From the NCBI GenBank assembly GCA_964537925.1, contig CAZICV010000001.1, positions 620,001-684,000 of the forward strand: DNA of 64,000 nucleotides, read 5' to 3'. Below the pieces are notes generated by a model. That model worked only from the letters and a program-made list of their open reading frames with translations. It ran no database searches and was not told the DNA's origin. This DNA comes from SLDF01 sp964537925 (GTDB lineage: Bacteria; Bacteroidota; Bacteroidia; Chitinophagales; Saprospiraceae). Shown piece by piece: positions 18,901-26,976 of the stretch; within the stretch, counting starts at the first letter, position 1, and the number at the start of each line of letters is the position of its first letter. The translations under genes were made by a program, and so were the position numbers.

Positions 18901-19522
18901 GCTGCAGAGCATGCGCCTGCAGATGAATCCGCATTTCCTCTTCAACGCACTCAATTCCATACAGCAGATGACGATCAGCGGCAACAGTGATGGCGCAGCG
19001 TTGTACCTGTCCAAGTTTTCCAGGCTGTTGCGTATGATCCTGGCGCAGAGTGACCGCGAACTGGTGAGCCTGCGCGATGAAACAGACACGTTACAGTTAT
19101 ACCTCGAACTCGAAGCGCTGAGGTTTGACGATACTTTTGCCTATACGATCCGCTGCGCGGAGGATATCGACAAGGACGAGTACCGGGTACCCACACTGCT
19201 GATACAACCGTTCGTTGAAAATGCCATCTGGCACGGCCTGCTGCAGAAAGAAGGCTCACGCAGGCTAGATATATCTTTCCATACCAACGACGACGACCTG
19301 CTGGTCTGCCTGATAGAAGATAATGGCATCGGCCGGGCGGCGGCCGGCAGCTTTTCTGCCAACCGTCGACAACATCAAGGGGGAAGAGGCGTACGGGTCA
19401 GCCACGAACGCATCACAGCGCTCAACAGCCTCTACGGTCATCAACATACATTGGAAATCGAGGACCTATATGCACCGGACGGTACCGCAGCAGGTACCAG
19501 GGTCCGGCTCACCATCTCCTGA
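15968..19522 (+). CDS. LytS-type sensor histidine kinase with propeller, Y_Y_Y and GAF domains
   Basis: An 1,184-residue membrane sensor. The start is GTG (15968), giving a signal peptide MIRIAFLFSLLVYGWPSRA. Residues about 20-640 are a periplasmic two-component-regulator propeller with repeated IWVLSG, NLWFCGAYG, RLWIGTNKG and YWLGTTDGL blades. A Y_Y_Y domain (about 650-745) leads to one membrane helix (about 752-772). A cytoplasmic GAF domain follows (about 810-955), with coiled coils on both sides, then a His_kinase domain with the phospho-acceptor histidine in QMNPHFLFNALNSIQ (H989) and an ATPase domain (QPFVENAIWHGL, EDNGIGRAAAG). This is the LytS/AlgZ type. The GAF insertion between membrane helix and kinase is less usual for propeller kinases. 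The regulator follows after 33 bp. Confidence 0.93.
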   Translation: MIRIAFLFSLLVYGWPSRAQLPRYHAQVFGPEQGIGGGGITDIFKDHQQFLWVVNTSALQRFDGRHVRTYPFEQTIEQALCDRDNRIWVLSGRKIWRSLKNREGFEHIPQDVPGGRPCAIFQVGGWPVSVLGTDGIYAWREDPGCFEKLPLSPPSPSPHTSLRWFDQSGSTIFYTAGNSLISYDLASDQHCILPVGSEVSYMHAFSPGLLAMTYYDLSTYWYDFEAGKITPIEPGKSGVPDRRKALSITGVADMGAGRYLVTTRYGVFHYDRGRDRFDPVRFYAGGKPLELEEMLERIFLDDQGIFWAHNTNGVVAASSIDQGLGLIRNHRYEQPGMWNNRVFNMTEDDRGNLWFCGAYGFGKLDMRDGNIKVFPPVEAARDRLSHNSVRGIVFDGRYIVLGPTNLGLWLFDPVTEEYRRPVYANETVRKASEREFVDHIALLENGDMIICGRFHPYRLSAGTYQLDFISFPGDDANTNVAISDDQKRLWIGTNKGIFVLDSNHTLLHSIPGQHINCLLQTGPGAFLAGTARGLLHIRERDGRFHTEPALPALGNTDVTFIYRDQADRYWLGTTDGLYLVDPGLNSYRRFDFSDNIQSLVYSNTACFRTKEGLTFFGGINGMNYLYPEKISLEHKALTVGLQSFRTGNSDTIRWLQPGAELRFSYNDNTITFEALAPYYNNAGRIQYRYRLSGMSEDWINLGANNQIRLSRLPPGRYQLSAGASATGRRWYETAHPVTFYIAPPFWQTWTFRIAAALLTGLILWGSLRLRDSRTRKKQRAQLELERLKNTNLQYQLETEQVINYFSRTMSDKNTVDETLWSIARECIAYLKWEECVIYQVDHDRGTLVQKAAWGAKSTEDGQIINPMEIPLGSGIVGAVAATGRAELIGDTSADSRYIVDDAQRASELAVPILVGDEVFGVIDSEHSRKDFFTSWHLQLLTAIAALCSNKITLARTEEARRQALLQAIDNQRKTAEAKLQSMRLQMNPHFLFNALNSIQQMTISGNSDGAALYLSKFSRLLRMILAQSDRELVSLRDETDTLQLYLELEALRFDDTFAYTIRCAEDIDKDEYRVPTLLIQPFVENAIWHGLLQKEGSRRLDISFHTNDDDLLVCLIEDNGIGRAAAGSFSANRRQHQGGRGVRVSHERITALNSLYGHQHTLEIEDLYAPDGTAAGTRVRLTIS

Positions 19523-19555
19523 CGCAGCAGTCCCCGATCATACGAAACAGTAAGA

Positions 19556-20320
19556 ATGAACGCTACAACCAATATACTGAAGGCCCTCATCGTCGACGAC
19601 GAACAACGTGCATCGGACATCCTGCAGCTGATGGTAGAGCGCTTTGTACCAGCCATCGGGAAAATATGGTGCTGCAATGACGCCCGCCAGGCTGCGCGCA
19701 TGATACACGAATTGAAGCCGGACCTGCTCTTCCTGGATATACGCATGCCCTATATGGATGGATTCGAAGTACTCAGCCAGATCAGGGACAAAAGATTCAA
19801 GGTGATCTTCACCACCGCTTACCATGAGTATACACTGCAGGCCATCAGGTTCAGCGCCTTCGACTACCTGCTGAAGCCGGTAGATGTCGAAGAGCTGATC
19901 GCCGCTGTGCAGCGCTACCTGGACAGCCGGGATGAGCTGTCCTTCCAACCCGAGCAGTATCACAACATACTCAGCAATCTCCGGGCTGCGAGCACGGACG
20001 AGTTCCGGCTTGCGATCCCGACCAAAGAAGGGGTTCATTTTTTCCGTACGGCCGATATCATAAGACTCGAAGCTATGGGAGCCTATACCCAGCTCCACTT
20101 CAGTGAAAAGCGGCCGCTGATCGCTTCCCGCAGCCTGGGAGAGTATGAAGAACTGCTCCGGGAGCACGGTTTCATCCGGACCCACAAATCCCACCTGGTC
20201 AACCGCCGGTATGTCTCCTTCCTGGACCATGACGGTTCCCTGGTGCTGCGCGACAGTTCACGGGTAGAGGTATCAAGAAGACGAAAGGAAGAGGTACTGC
20301 AATTGCTCCGCTTCCAGTGA
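19556..20320 (+). CDS. LytTR-family response regulator
   Basis: A 254-residue regulator in an operon with the sensor kinase. Residues 8-125 are a receiver domain with the acidic pair in LIVDDEQ, the phospho-acceptor D61 in LLFLDIRMP and the conserved lysine in FDYLLKPVD. Residues about 145-250 are a LytTR DNA-binding domain (IIRLEAMGAYTQLHF, FIRTHKSHLVNRRYV). LytTR proteins bind direct repeats about 21 bp apart; such a repeat occurs at 14857-14887. Phosphotransfer from H989 of the kinase to D61 is expected from family knowledge. Confidence 0.93.
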   Translation: MNATTNILKALIVDDEQRASDILQLMVERFVPAIGKIWCCNDARQAARMIHELKPDLLFLDIRMPYMDGFEVLSQIRDKRFKVIFTTAYHEYTLQAIRFSAFDYLLKPVDVEELIAAVQRYLDSRDELSFQPEQYHNILSNLRAASTDEFRLAIPTKEGVHFFRTADIIRLEAMGAYTQLHFSEKRPLIASRSLGEYEELLREHGFIRTHKSHLVNRRYVSFLDHDGSLVLRDSSRVEVSRRRKEEVLQLLRFQ

Positions 20321-20378
20321 CCGGGACCTGCTTCGGCTGCACTCTGCGCGGATCAGACCAACTGTACCTGTTTTGCGG

Positions 20379-20386
20379 TAACTTTG
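20379..20386 (+). promoter_or_regulatory. -7 box abutting the queE start (leaderless mRNA predicted)
   Basis: TAACTTTG is an exact TAnnTTTG and ends 4 bp before the GTG at 20391. The transcript would begin at or next to the start codon. This supports the GTG as the true start. No -33 TTTG is visible at 19-21 bp. Confidence 0.5.
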
Positions 20387-20390
20387 CCGC

Positions 20391-21035
20391 GTGAAGGGTC
20401 CCCGTAAATATAAAATCAAAGAGATCTATTACACGCTGCAGGGCGAGGGAGCCCAGACCGGCCGGGCGGCGGTATTCTGCCGTTTCACCGGATGCAATCT
20501 CTGGACCGGCCGTGAAAAAGACCGGCCGAAGGCGATCTGCCAGTTTTGCGACACGGATTTCCGCGGCACAGACGGGGTAGAAGGCGGACGCTACACGGCC
20601 CTGCAACTTGCAGCCAAGGTAGCAAGCCTGTGGCCTGACCTGGCACAAGGCACGCCTTATGTAGTGTGTACAGGCGGAGAACCGCTGCTCCAGCTGGATA
20701 CAGAGCTCATATCCGCATTTCACGAAACCGGCCTGGAAGTAGCCGTCGAGACCAACGGGACGGTGGAAGCGCCCGCAGGCCTGGACTGGATCTGCATGAG
20801 CCCTAAGGCAGGAGCGGAGCTGCAGCTTACATCAGGCCATGAACTGAAGCTTGTGTTCCCGCAGCCGGGTGCAGAACCCGAACGCTTCGAACACCTCGAC
20901 TTCAGGCATTTTTACCTGCAACCTATGGACGGTCCCGACCTGGCACGCAATACGGCAATGTGTATCGATTATTGCCGGGCACACCCCATGTGGAAACTTA
21001 GCCTCCAGACACACAAACTGACAGGTATACCCTGA
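20391..21035 (+). CDS. queE: 7-carboxy-7-deazaguanine synthase (radical SAM)
   Basis: A 214-residue radical SAM enzyme that converts 6-carboxytetrahydropterin to 7-carboxy-7-deazaguanine in queuosine synthesis. It begins at GTG 20391 (KYKIKEIYYTLQGEGAQTG, with the family's QGEG). The cluster cysteines are arranged C-x14-C-x2-C (GCN...ICQFC) rather than the common radical SAM C-x3-C-x2-C; this variant is known from QueE homologues. The TGGEPLLQ motif and ETNGT segment for SAM binding are present, and length is typical. No other queuosine gene is in the window. Confidence 0.92.
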   Translation: MKGPRKYKIKEIYYTLQGEGAQTGRAAVFCRFTGCNLWTGREKDRPKAICQFCDTDFRGTDGVEGGRYTALQLAAKVASLWPDLAQGTPYVVCTGGEPLLQLDTELISAFHETGLEVAVETNGTVEAPAGLDWICMSPKAGAELQLTSGHELKLVFPQPGAEPERFEHLDFRHFYLQPMDGPDLARNTAMCIDYCRAHPMWKLSLQTHKLTGIP

Positions 21036-21154
21036 ATACCAATGCATTGAACGCCATCGGCTCCCTACAGTACATCTTCACATATACTCCCGGCCGATCC
21101 ATAGTGGTGCTTCGCTATATTGGCTGCAGCTCAATTTTTCTTTAATTTCACCTC

Positions 21155-23203
21155 ATGCGTGTAGAAAAGAACCTGGAGGACGTACTGATGAAAATCGCCC
21201 ACTACGAGGGCAAAGAAGTGGAGCTTCTGTCAAGACTGGTCTTTTGTATACGGCCGGACAGGAAGGAACGCAAAAAAGGTATATGTCCCCGGTTTGACCG
21301 GCTGCTCACGCTGCTGCAGGGGGAAGAAAGCTACAGGGCAGGACTCAGGGACTACTTGTCGAGATTGCTGGACGGCAAGAAGATCAGCCGGTCGCTGGTG
21401 GATGCAGGGATCGTATCGGGTACGGACTTCTGGTATGAGTTGCGCAAACGGCTTATATACAAAGTGCTGCCTTATCAACCGGACCCCAACACCATCGATT
21501 ATGTGCTGGTGAATGTCTTCTACGAAGAGTCGGACATAAAATGGATCATGCAACTGGGCGATGACCGCAGCCGGAAACTCTTCGACCTGCTGGGTTTTCG
21601 TGACCTGGAGGACCAGGATATCAGATCGCCCGTGCTGCTGGACACACTTTTCGCCATCAGGAGCCTGTCGCACCGGATCACGGGGATCGCGTTCGAGTCC
21701 GATGTACTGCAGATGGCGCCCGAATACGAAAACTTCGAAAGTCCCTTCGTCGCATTGCAGGATGAGATCGACGAATTCCTTGACGACCTGCGCAGCGGAA
21801 AGATCCAGCGACATACAGATACGATCTCCTACAAGCAACTCCGGATACTGCTGACACAATGCCGCGAATTTATCCGGCGTGCTTACAAAAACAGGGAAAA
21901 ACTAGGTATCAGCTTCCGCGTCCACCAGCAGCTGATGAACCTGGAACGCATGCTCGACAGGATGGAGATACTGCTGGGCTTTGTCCTGCAAGACACGAAG
22001 ACAGAGGGCGCCGGCTACAAGACCATCGACGTCATTCGCAACCTCATACATTTCAATGCCGGCAAGACTATGATCAACGGGTACTTTAACAAAGCTACCC
22101 AGCTCATGGCCTATGAGATCACCCAGCACACCGGCCGTACCGGAGAGCACTACATCACCAAGAATCTCAGGGAGTACTTTCACATGCTCAAGTCCGCCCT
22201 GGGAGGCGGATTCATCGTAGGTATACTGTGTGTGCTCAAGATGGTCTATTCCATGATAGACACCAGCCTGTTCGGAAAGGCTTTCCTCTATAGCATGAAC
22301 TACGCGATGGGATTCATCGCCATATACCTGCTTCACTTCACACTGGCGACCAAACAGCCGGCTATGACGGCGGCTACACTTGCCAGGGCATTTGCGATCA
22401 GATCCGGTGACAAGGACAAATATGCCAATGTGACGGAACTGATCGTACGCACCATGCGCTCCCAGTTCATTGCCTTCGTAGGCAACGTACTCATGGCTTT
22501 CCCTGTCTCGCTATCGATTGTCTTTGTATGGCAGCTCATTTTCGGTGCCAATATCGCCACGACAAAGGCCGATCACCTCCTGCATGATCTGAGCCCCATT
22601 GATTCGCCCGCAGCTTTCCATGCCGCCATAGCCGGCGTATTCCTCTTTGTATCCGGTCTCATATCGGGACATGTGAGCAATCGCTCACTGTACAACCGTA
22701 TCCCGCTGAGGATCCAGAATCATCCGGTACTCAAGATGTTTATGCGGCCTGCACGCCGCAAGAAGCTGGCGGACTACTACGCCCGCAATGCAGGAGGCAT
22801 CATCAGCAACTTCTGGTTTGGTATCTTTCTCGGCAGCACGGTGATCGTCGGCACGATCCTGGGGCTTCCGCTGGACATCAGGCACATTACTTTCGCAGCC
22901 GGCAATTTTGCTATCGGCCTGTTCGGAAAGTCCTTCGACGTGAGCGGCGAACTCATCTTCTGGTCTGTTGTGGGTATCGGTATCATCGGCTTCATGAACT
23001 TTATCGTCAGCTTCACACTGTCGCTCATGCTGGCTATGCGTTCCAGGGCTATCCCTTTTACAGAACTGATAGATATCGTTGACAGTGTACGCGCCCGCTT
23101 TTTTATCCAGCCCTGGGCGTTCTTCTGGCCGCCAAAAAACCGAAGGCAACCTAAACCCGATGAGCCGCCGCCACCTACTGGAACATCCAGCAAACACACC
23201 TAA
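21155..23203 (+). CDS. Gcr/SpecificRecomb-family polytopic membrane protein ('site-specific recombinase')
   Basis: A 682-residue protein. The N-terminal half (about 1-340) is soluble and helical; the C-terminal half carries about seven membrane helices (for example GGGFIVGILCVLKMVYSMI, YAMGFIAIYLLHFTLA, FWFGIFLGSTVIVGTILG, FWSVVGIGIIGFMNFIVSF), with a proline-rich tail (PDEPPPPTG). The layout matches the family named 'site-specific recombinase, Gcr' after a gonococcal gene. I see no tyrosine or serine recombinase catalytic motif and no DNA-binding domain, and the membrane topology makes recombination unlikely. The real function is unknown. It lies 119 bp after queE with the AraC gene starting 6 bp downstream, so it may be cotranscribed with that regulator. 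Confidence 0.75.
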   Translation: MRVEKNLEDVLMKIAHYEGKEVELLSRLVFCIRPDRKERKKGICPRFDRLLTLLQGEESYRAGLRDYLSRLLDGKKISRSLVDAGIVSGTDFWYELRKRLIYKVLPYQPDPNTIDYVLVNVFYEESDIKWIMQLGDDRSRKLFDLLGFRDLEDQDIRSPVLLDTLFAIRSLSHRITGIAFESDVLQMAPEYENFESPFVALQDEIDEFLDDLRSGKIQRHTDTISYKQLRILLTQCREFIRRAYKNREKLGISFRVHQQLMNLERMLDRMEILLGFVLQDTKTEGAGYKTIDVIRNLIHFNAGKTMINGYFNKATQLMAYEITQHTGRTGEHYITKNLREYFHMLKSALGGGFIVGILCVLKMVYSMIDTSLFGKAFLYSMNYAMGFIAIYLLHFTLATKQPAMTAATLARAFAIRSGDKDKYANVTELIVRTMRSQFIAFVGNVLMAFPVSLSIVFVWQLIFGANIATTKADHLLHDLSPIDSPAAFHAAIAGVFLFVSGLISGHVSNRSLYNRIPLRIQNHPVLKMFMRPARRKKLADYYARNAGGIISNFWFGIFLGSTVIVGTILGLPLDIRHITFAAGNFAIGLFGKSFDVSGELIFWSVVGIGIIGFMNFIVSFTLSLMLAMRSRAIPFTELIDIVDSVRARFFIQPWAFFWPPKNRRQPKPDEPPPPTGTSSKHT

Positions 23204-23209
23204 AGGATC

Positions 23210-24037
23210 ATGCAATACCGGGAATTCAGCCCTCCGATTTCACTGGCGCCATATATCAATTGCTTCTGGATACTTGAAGGAGCAGGTAACGGACAGAACA
23301 CCTCCCGCGAACGCATCATACCCGACGGTTGCCCGGAGCTTATCTTCCACTTCGGAGCGCAATATTGCCGGTTTGGTCCCGATGGCAGCGAGCAGCTTCA
23401 GCCACGTAGTTTTATCTACGGTCAGATCCGGGACTACATAGAGATCGGACCGACAGGCGACTCCGGCATATTGGCTGTACGGTTCCATCCTCATGGGCTG
23501 GCCCCATTCCTGGATATGCCGGTACGAGAACTCAACGGCTTGAGTGTGTCCCTGGAAGAACTCTTCGGCCGGGAAGGTACAGAAATTGAGGAGCGGCTGA
23601 TGAGCGCAACCGGTACGACCGCGCGGATAGAACTCATTAGCAGGTTTCTCCTGGACCTTCTGAACAAAGTGAGGAGGTCTGTCGGTGACGATCCCTTGAT
23701 CGCAGATGCAGTCACGACCCTCCGGCGCAAGCGGGGCGATCAGGGCATAGAGGATCTCGCCGGCCAATATGGTCTCAGCCGCCGCCAGTTTGATCGGCGT
23801 TTCACTGCTTCGGTCGGGTTGAATCCCAAGGTACTGGCCCGTATCCTCCGCTTCCAGCAGGCATTTTCCCTCTCAAAAGACACCCGTATTGACAGCCTGA
23901 CGGACCTCGCACTGGCCTGCGGCTACTACGACCAGGCACATTTCATCCGTGACTTCAGGGCATTTTCGGGCATCAACCCAAGCTCCTGGTTCAGGCGGGA
24001 TCACAAAATGCAGGATTTTTTTTCGGGCGGATGCTGA
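23210..24037 (+). CDS. AraC-family transcriptional regulator
   Basis: A 275-residue regulator. The N-terminal 150 residues (YREFSPPISLAPYINCFWI, RIIPDGCPELIFHFG) match the DUF6597-type sensor domain. The C-terminal 100 residues are two AraC-type helix-turn-helix motifs, GIEDLAGQYGLSRRQFDRRF and LTDLALACGYYDQAHFIRDF, followed by the signature FSGINPSSW. It starts 6 bp after the Gcr-like gene and precedes a VOC protein gene. Related regulators often control neighbouring small metabolic genes, so the VOC and DUF6265 genes are possible targets (inference). Confidence 0.9.
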   Translation: MQYREFSPPISLAPYINCFWILEGAGNGQNTSRERIIPDGCPELIFHFGAQYCRFGPDGSEQLQPRSFIYGQIRDYIEIGPTGDSGILAVRFHPHGLAPFLDMPVRELNGLSVSLEELFGREGTEIEERLMSATGTTARIELISRFLLDLLNKVRRSVGDDPLIADAVTTLRRKRGDQGIEDLAGQYGLSRRQFDRRFTASVGLNPKVLARILRFQQAFSLSKDTRIDSLTDLALACGYYDQAHFIRDFRAFSGINPSSWFRRDHKMQDFFSGGC

Positions 24038-24125
24038 GATGACCGTTCTGTACAATTTTTGCACTCTGTTCATCACTACCTTTAACCCCATATTTTTACC
24101 TGAAACATAAAAACAATTCAAAGTC

Positions 24126-24494
24126 ATGGAAAACTTCATCAACTGGTTCGAGATCCCGGCAGCGGATTTTGCAAGGGCAGTCACATTCTACCAGACCATA
24201 CTGGGCATCCATATCCACGAGATAGATATGATGGGCACAAAAATGGGCCTCTTCCCCAATGACGAGACGAATGTATCCGGCGCTGTCGTGAGCGGCGAAG
24301 GTATTGAACCGGGAGCATCGGGTGCATTGATCTATCTCAACGGAGGAACTGATCTGCAACAGGTAGTTGACAAGATAGAAGCGGCCGGAGGACGGATCCT
24401 GGTGCCGAAGACCGAGATCACACCCGAGATGGGCTATTTCGCTCATTTCATAGATACAGAAGGCAATCGCCTGGGACTTCACTCTATGCAATAA
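24126..24494 (+). CDS. VOC (glyoxalase/bleomycin-resistance) family protein
   Basis: A 122-residue vicinal-oxygen-chelate fold protein: NFINWFEIPAADFARAVTFY at the start, ALIYLNG in the middle and GYFAHFIDTEGNRLGLHS at the end. Members bind a metal and act on small electrophiles or aromatic rings, or bind drugs. The substrate cannot be told from sequence. It lies 88 bp after the AraC gene and 14 bp before the DUF6265 gene, so an operon with the latter is likely. Confidence 0.87.
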   Translation: MENFINWFEIPAADFARAVTFYQTILGIHIHEIDMMGTKMGLFPNDETNVSGAVVSGEGIEPGASGALIYLNGGTDLQQVVDKIEAAGGRILVPKTEITPEMGYFAHFIDTEGNRLGLHSMQ

Positions 24495-24508
24495 TCCACC
24501 TGTCACCT

Positions 24509-24991
24509 ATGAGAATAATATGGATATACGTGGCGCTGCTCACTGTGGCAAGCCATTATACCGCCCGCGCACAGGCTGCCGGATCGGAATTCGACTGGTT
24601 GACGGGCCGCTGGGAAGGCAAGCTTGGCAGCGGTCATTTCTACGAAAGCTGGATCAGGGGAACAGATGGCCGCCTGCACGGTGAAGGCTATTTTGTACGC
24701 GGTAGCGATACGCTGCAGCGCGAACAACTGCTGATCCAACCCGTAGCTACTTACTGGGTCTATATACCTGTGATCGACGGCAACTCTCCGGTGCTTTTCA
24801 CATTGGTGGAAAACAAACCCGGCTATCATGTCTTTGAGAACAAAGAGCACGACTTTCCACAGCGGGTCGTATATACACGCATGGACGACGGTTCGATGCT
24901 CGCCTGGATAGAAGGTACACTCAGGGGAGAGCCCCGCAAGATGGAATACCGACTCCAGAGAATGAAAGAAAAACCCGGCTCCGGGCAATAG
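24509..24991 (+). CDS. Secreted DUF6265-type protein
   Basis: A 160-residue protein with a signal peptide (MRIIWIYVALLTVASHYTARA) and a lipocalin-like beta-rich body starting FDWLTGRWEG, with KEHDFPQRVVYTR in the C-terminal half. This pattern matches the DUF6265 family found in many Bacteroidota, of unknown function. It is probably periplasmic, and is likely cotranscribed with the VOC gene 14 bp upstream. Confidence 0.75.
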   Translation: MRIIWIYVALLTVASHYTARAQAAGSEFDWLTGRWEGKLGSGHFYESWIRGTDGRLHGEGYFVRGSDTLQREQLLIQPVATYWVYIPVIDGNSPVLFTLVENKPGYHVFENKEHDFPQRVVYTRMDDGSMLAWIEGTLRGEPRKMEYRLQRMKEKPGSGQ

Positions 24992-25032
24992 TCATACCCA
25001 GCGGCACCTGTATATACATGCCGCAGAGATCC

Positions 25033-25072
25033 GCCGCCGGATAGATCTGGTGATCTGTCCGGCGGCAATTTT
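25033..25072. terminator. Strong hairpin between DUF6265 and convergent ruvB
   Basis: A 15-bp stem with one mismatch (GCCGCCGGATAGATC with GATCTGTCCGGCGGC) and a TGGT loop, followed by AATTTT on the plus strand. It most likely ends the AraC-VOC-DUF6265 transcript. Confidence 0.7.
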
Positions 25073-25132
25073 CCGGTTGTTGTGTCTTAGGGAATACTGA
25101 GCAGCAGGTGCAGCCGCCCTGTAAGCCATCCA

Positions 25133-26170
25133 TCATTCAGTCACGTCAAAAAGCGTGATCGTCCCACCTCCCGGAGGAGCTGTACCGAGGTGGCGATAAG
25201 CTTTGGCAGTAGCTTCGCGACCACGGGGAGTGCGCTGTATATACCCCTCCATGATCAGGAAGGGCTCGTGCACTTCTTCGATGGTACCGGGATCTTCCCC
25301 CACAGCCGTGGCAATGGTCGTGATACCGACCGGCCCGCCACCAAACTTGTCGATGATGGCACTGAGTATCTTGTTATCCATTTCATCCAGCCCGCCCTCG
25401 TCTACATTGAGCGCCTGCAGGCCGAACATGGCTATACCGCGGTCGATGGAACCATCACCCTTGATCTGCGCGAAATCCCTGATCCGGCGCAACAGGCTGT
25501 TGGCCACCCTCGGAGTACCGCGGCTGCGGCGCGCGATCTCCTCGGCCCCTTTTGAATCTATCGGCACGCCAAGTATCTGTGCCGAGCGGTTGATGATGCG
25601 TATGAGTGTCGGCACATCGTAATAGTCCAGGTGGCAATTAATACCAAACCTGGCACGCATAGGCGCTGTCAGCAAGCCCATACGCGTAGTCGCGCCTATG
25701 AGCGTAAAGGGATTGAGCGACAGTTGGATACTGCGCGCATTGGGTCCCGAGTCGATCATGATATCGATGCGAAAGTCTTCCATAGCCGAGTAGAGATACT
25801 CCTCTACCACGGTATTGAGCCGGTGTATCTCGTCTATAAAAAGCACATCACCCGGACCGAGATTGGTCAGGAGTCCGGCAAGGTCGCCCGGTTTTTCGAG
25901 TACCGGCCCCGAACTCATCTTCAGGCTGCTGCCCAATTCGGAAGCGATGATGTACGAGAGTGTGGTCTTACCGAGGCCTGGTGGGCCGTGCAGCAATACA
26001 TGATCCAACGCCTCACCGCGCATACGGGCCGCCTGTATGAATATCTGCAGATTCTCTACGATCCGGGACTGCCCCTTGAACTCATCGAGGAGCTTAGGGC
26101 GCAGCGCCTTCTCTATCTGCCGCTCTTCGGAATTGAGCGACGATCCGTGCGGATCCAGGTGAGGGTTCAT
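25133..26170 (-). CDS. ruvB: Holliday junction branch migration ATPase RuvB
   Basis: A 345-residue AAA+ motor that with RuvA and RuvC migrates and resolves Holliday junctions. Walker A is HGPPGLGKTTLS (about 64-75) and Walker B VLFIDEIHRLN (about 109-119). Sensor motif LIGATTRMGLLTAPMRARFG includes the conserved arginines. The winged-helix C-terminus has GGGPVGITTIATAVGEDPGT and EPFLIMEGYIQRTPRGR. Length is normal. The next upstream gene on the strand is a lipoprotein, 15 bp away; ruvA and ruvC are not in the window. Confidence 0.97.
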   Translation of the reverse strand: MNPHLDPHGSSLNSEERQIEKALRPKLLDEFKGQSRIVENLQIFIQAARMRGEALDHVLLHGPPGLGKTTLSYIIASELGSSLKMSSGPVLEKPGDLAGLLTNLGPGDVLFIDEIHRLNTVVEEYLYSAMEDFRIDIMIDSGPNARSIQLSLNPFTLIGATTRMGLLTAPMRARFGINCHLDYYDVPTLIRIINRSAQILGVPIDSKGAEEIARRSRGTPRVANSLLRRIRDFAQIKGDGSIDRGIAMFGLQALNVDEGGLDEMDNKILSAIIDKFGGGPVGITTIATAVGEDPGTIEEVHEPFLIMEGYIQRTPRGREATAKAYRHLGTAPPGGGTITLFDVTE

Positions 26171-26185
26171 CTGTCTGGGGCTGGA

Positions 26186-26824
26186 TTATTCATTGTTGTT
26201 GCGGACCCATATCACTTCTCCCTGCCCCAACGCTGTGATACGCCGGTAGCAGTCGTTGACCATTCTTCCGGGTACGTCGCAGAGGAAAGTGCCCTGGCAG
26301 TCATATAGCGCATTGCGCGTACCACTCTCTACATAATAGGCCCAGCCATCCTCATAGGTATATTTCGTGATCTTAAAGGGATTGCGCTGTTTGACCAGGT
26401 CGGCCATCCACGGTGTACGGAACGGGTCCAGGATATTGGCACATTCCTTCTTGGCTGGCTTGCCGCCTCCCTGTGCCTGCTCCACTTCCAGGCAGGTCAG
26501 CGTGACGATGGCATCCTCCGCCATACACACGCTGGCCATATCTGCCCGTTCATATCCAAAACGGATCTTCAACCCGGGCTCCAGCCGTATACCTCCGAAC
26601 TCCGGGCGTACAGGCAAGTACTTCTTGCCGTCTTCAGCCACGATCAGCAGCGAACAGCCGTCCAGTCCGGTATAGTCGACCACTGTACCGCGCTGTGCAC
26701 AATCGACTGCTTTCTGCGCCCCCGGCGCGGCTGCCGCTTCGTCAGCGGCCTTCGCTTTCTTATGCGTGCCGCATGAGAAACAGGCGGCTATCAGCAGGGC
26801 GGCTAAACAAAGGCGTACTTCCAT
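26186..26824 (-). CDS. Putative lipoprotein of unknown function
   Basis: A 212-residue protein with a lipobox LLIAAC (C15) after a short charged and hydrophobic leader, so it is probably anchored to the outer membrane. The mature region has eight cysteines, including CAQRG, CSLL, CMAED, CLEV, CANIL and YDCQGTFLC, which may form disulfides. I recognise no named domain; the beta-rich middle (GLKIRFGYERADMASVC) looks like an OB or lipocalin-type fold. ruvB starts 15 bp downstream, so the two may be cotranscribed. Confidence 0.65.
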   Translation of the reverse strand: MEVRLCLAALLIAACFSCGTHKKAKAADEAAAAPGAQKAVDCAQRGTVVDYTGLDGCSLLIVAEDGKKYLPVRPEFGGIRLEPGLKIRFGYERADMASVCMAEDAIVTLTCLEVEQAQGGGKPAKKECANILDPFRTPWMADLVKQRNPFKITKYTYEDGWAYYVESGTRNALYDCQGTFLCDVPGRMVNDCYRRITALGQGEVIWVRNNNE

Positions 26825-26886
26825 GGTTTTTTGATTGTATGACGAAGTAGACGGCGCAAAAGATAACCCAAGGGGAGCGATTTTTA

Positions 26887-26894
26887 TACCTTTG
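26887..26894 (+). promoter_or_regulatory. -7 promoter box upstream of icd
   Basis: TACCTTTG is an exact TAnnTTTG, 82 bp before the icd ATG, within AT-rich DNA. A clear -33 element is not visible. The 80-nt leader contains an AT-rich stretch (26909-26940) of unknown role. Confidence 0.45.
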
Positions 26895-26976
26895 TGACGT
26901 TTTTCAACTACGAATATATAGATATTATTGCTATATAATCCACTAACCCGGACTTACGGAAATCTTTAAATCAAAA

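Noticed and set aside
21155..23203. Mobile element because of the recombinase label
   Set aside because: No inverted repeats, no target duplication, no catalytic motif, and the flanks are ordinary housekeeping genes.
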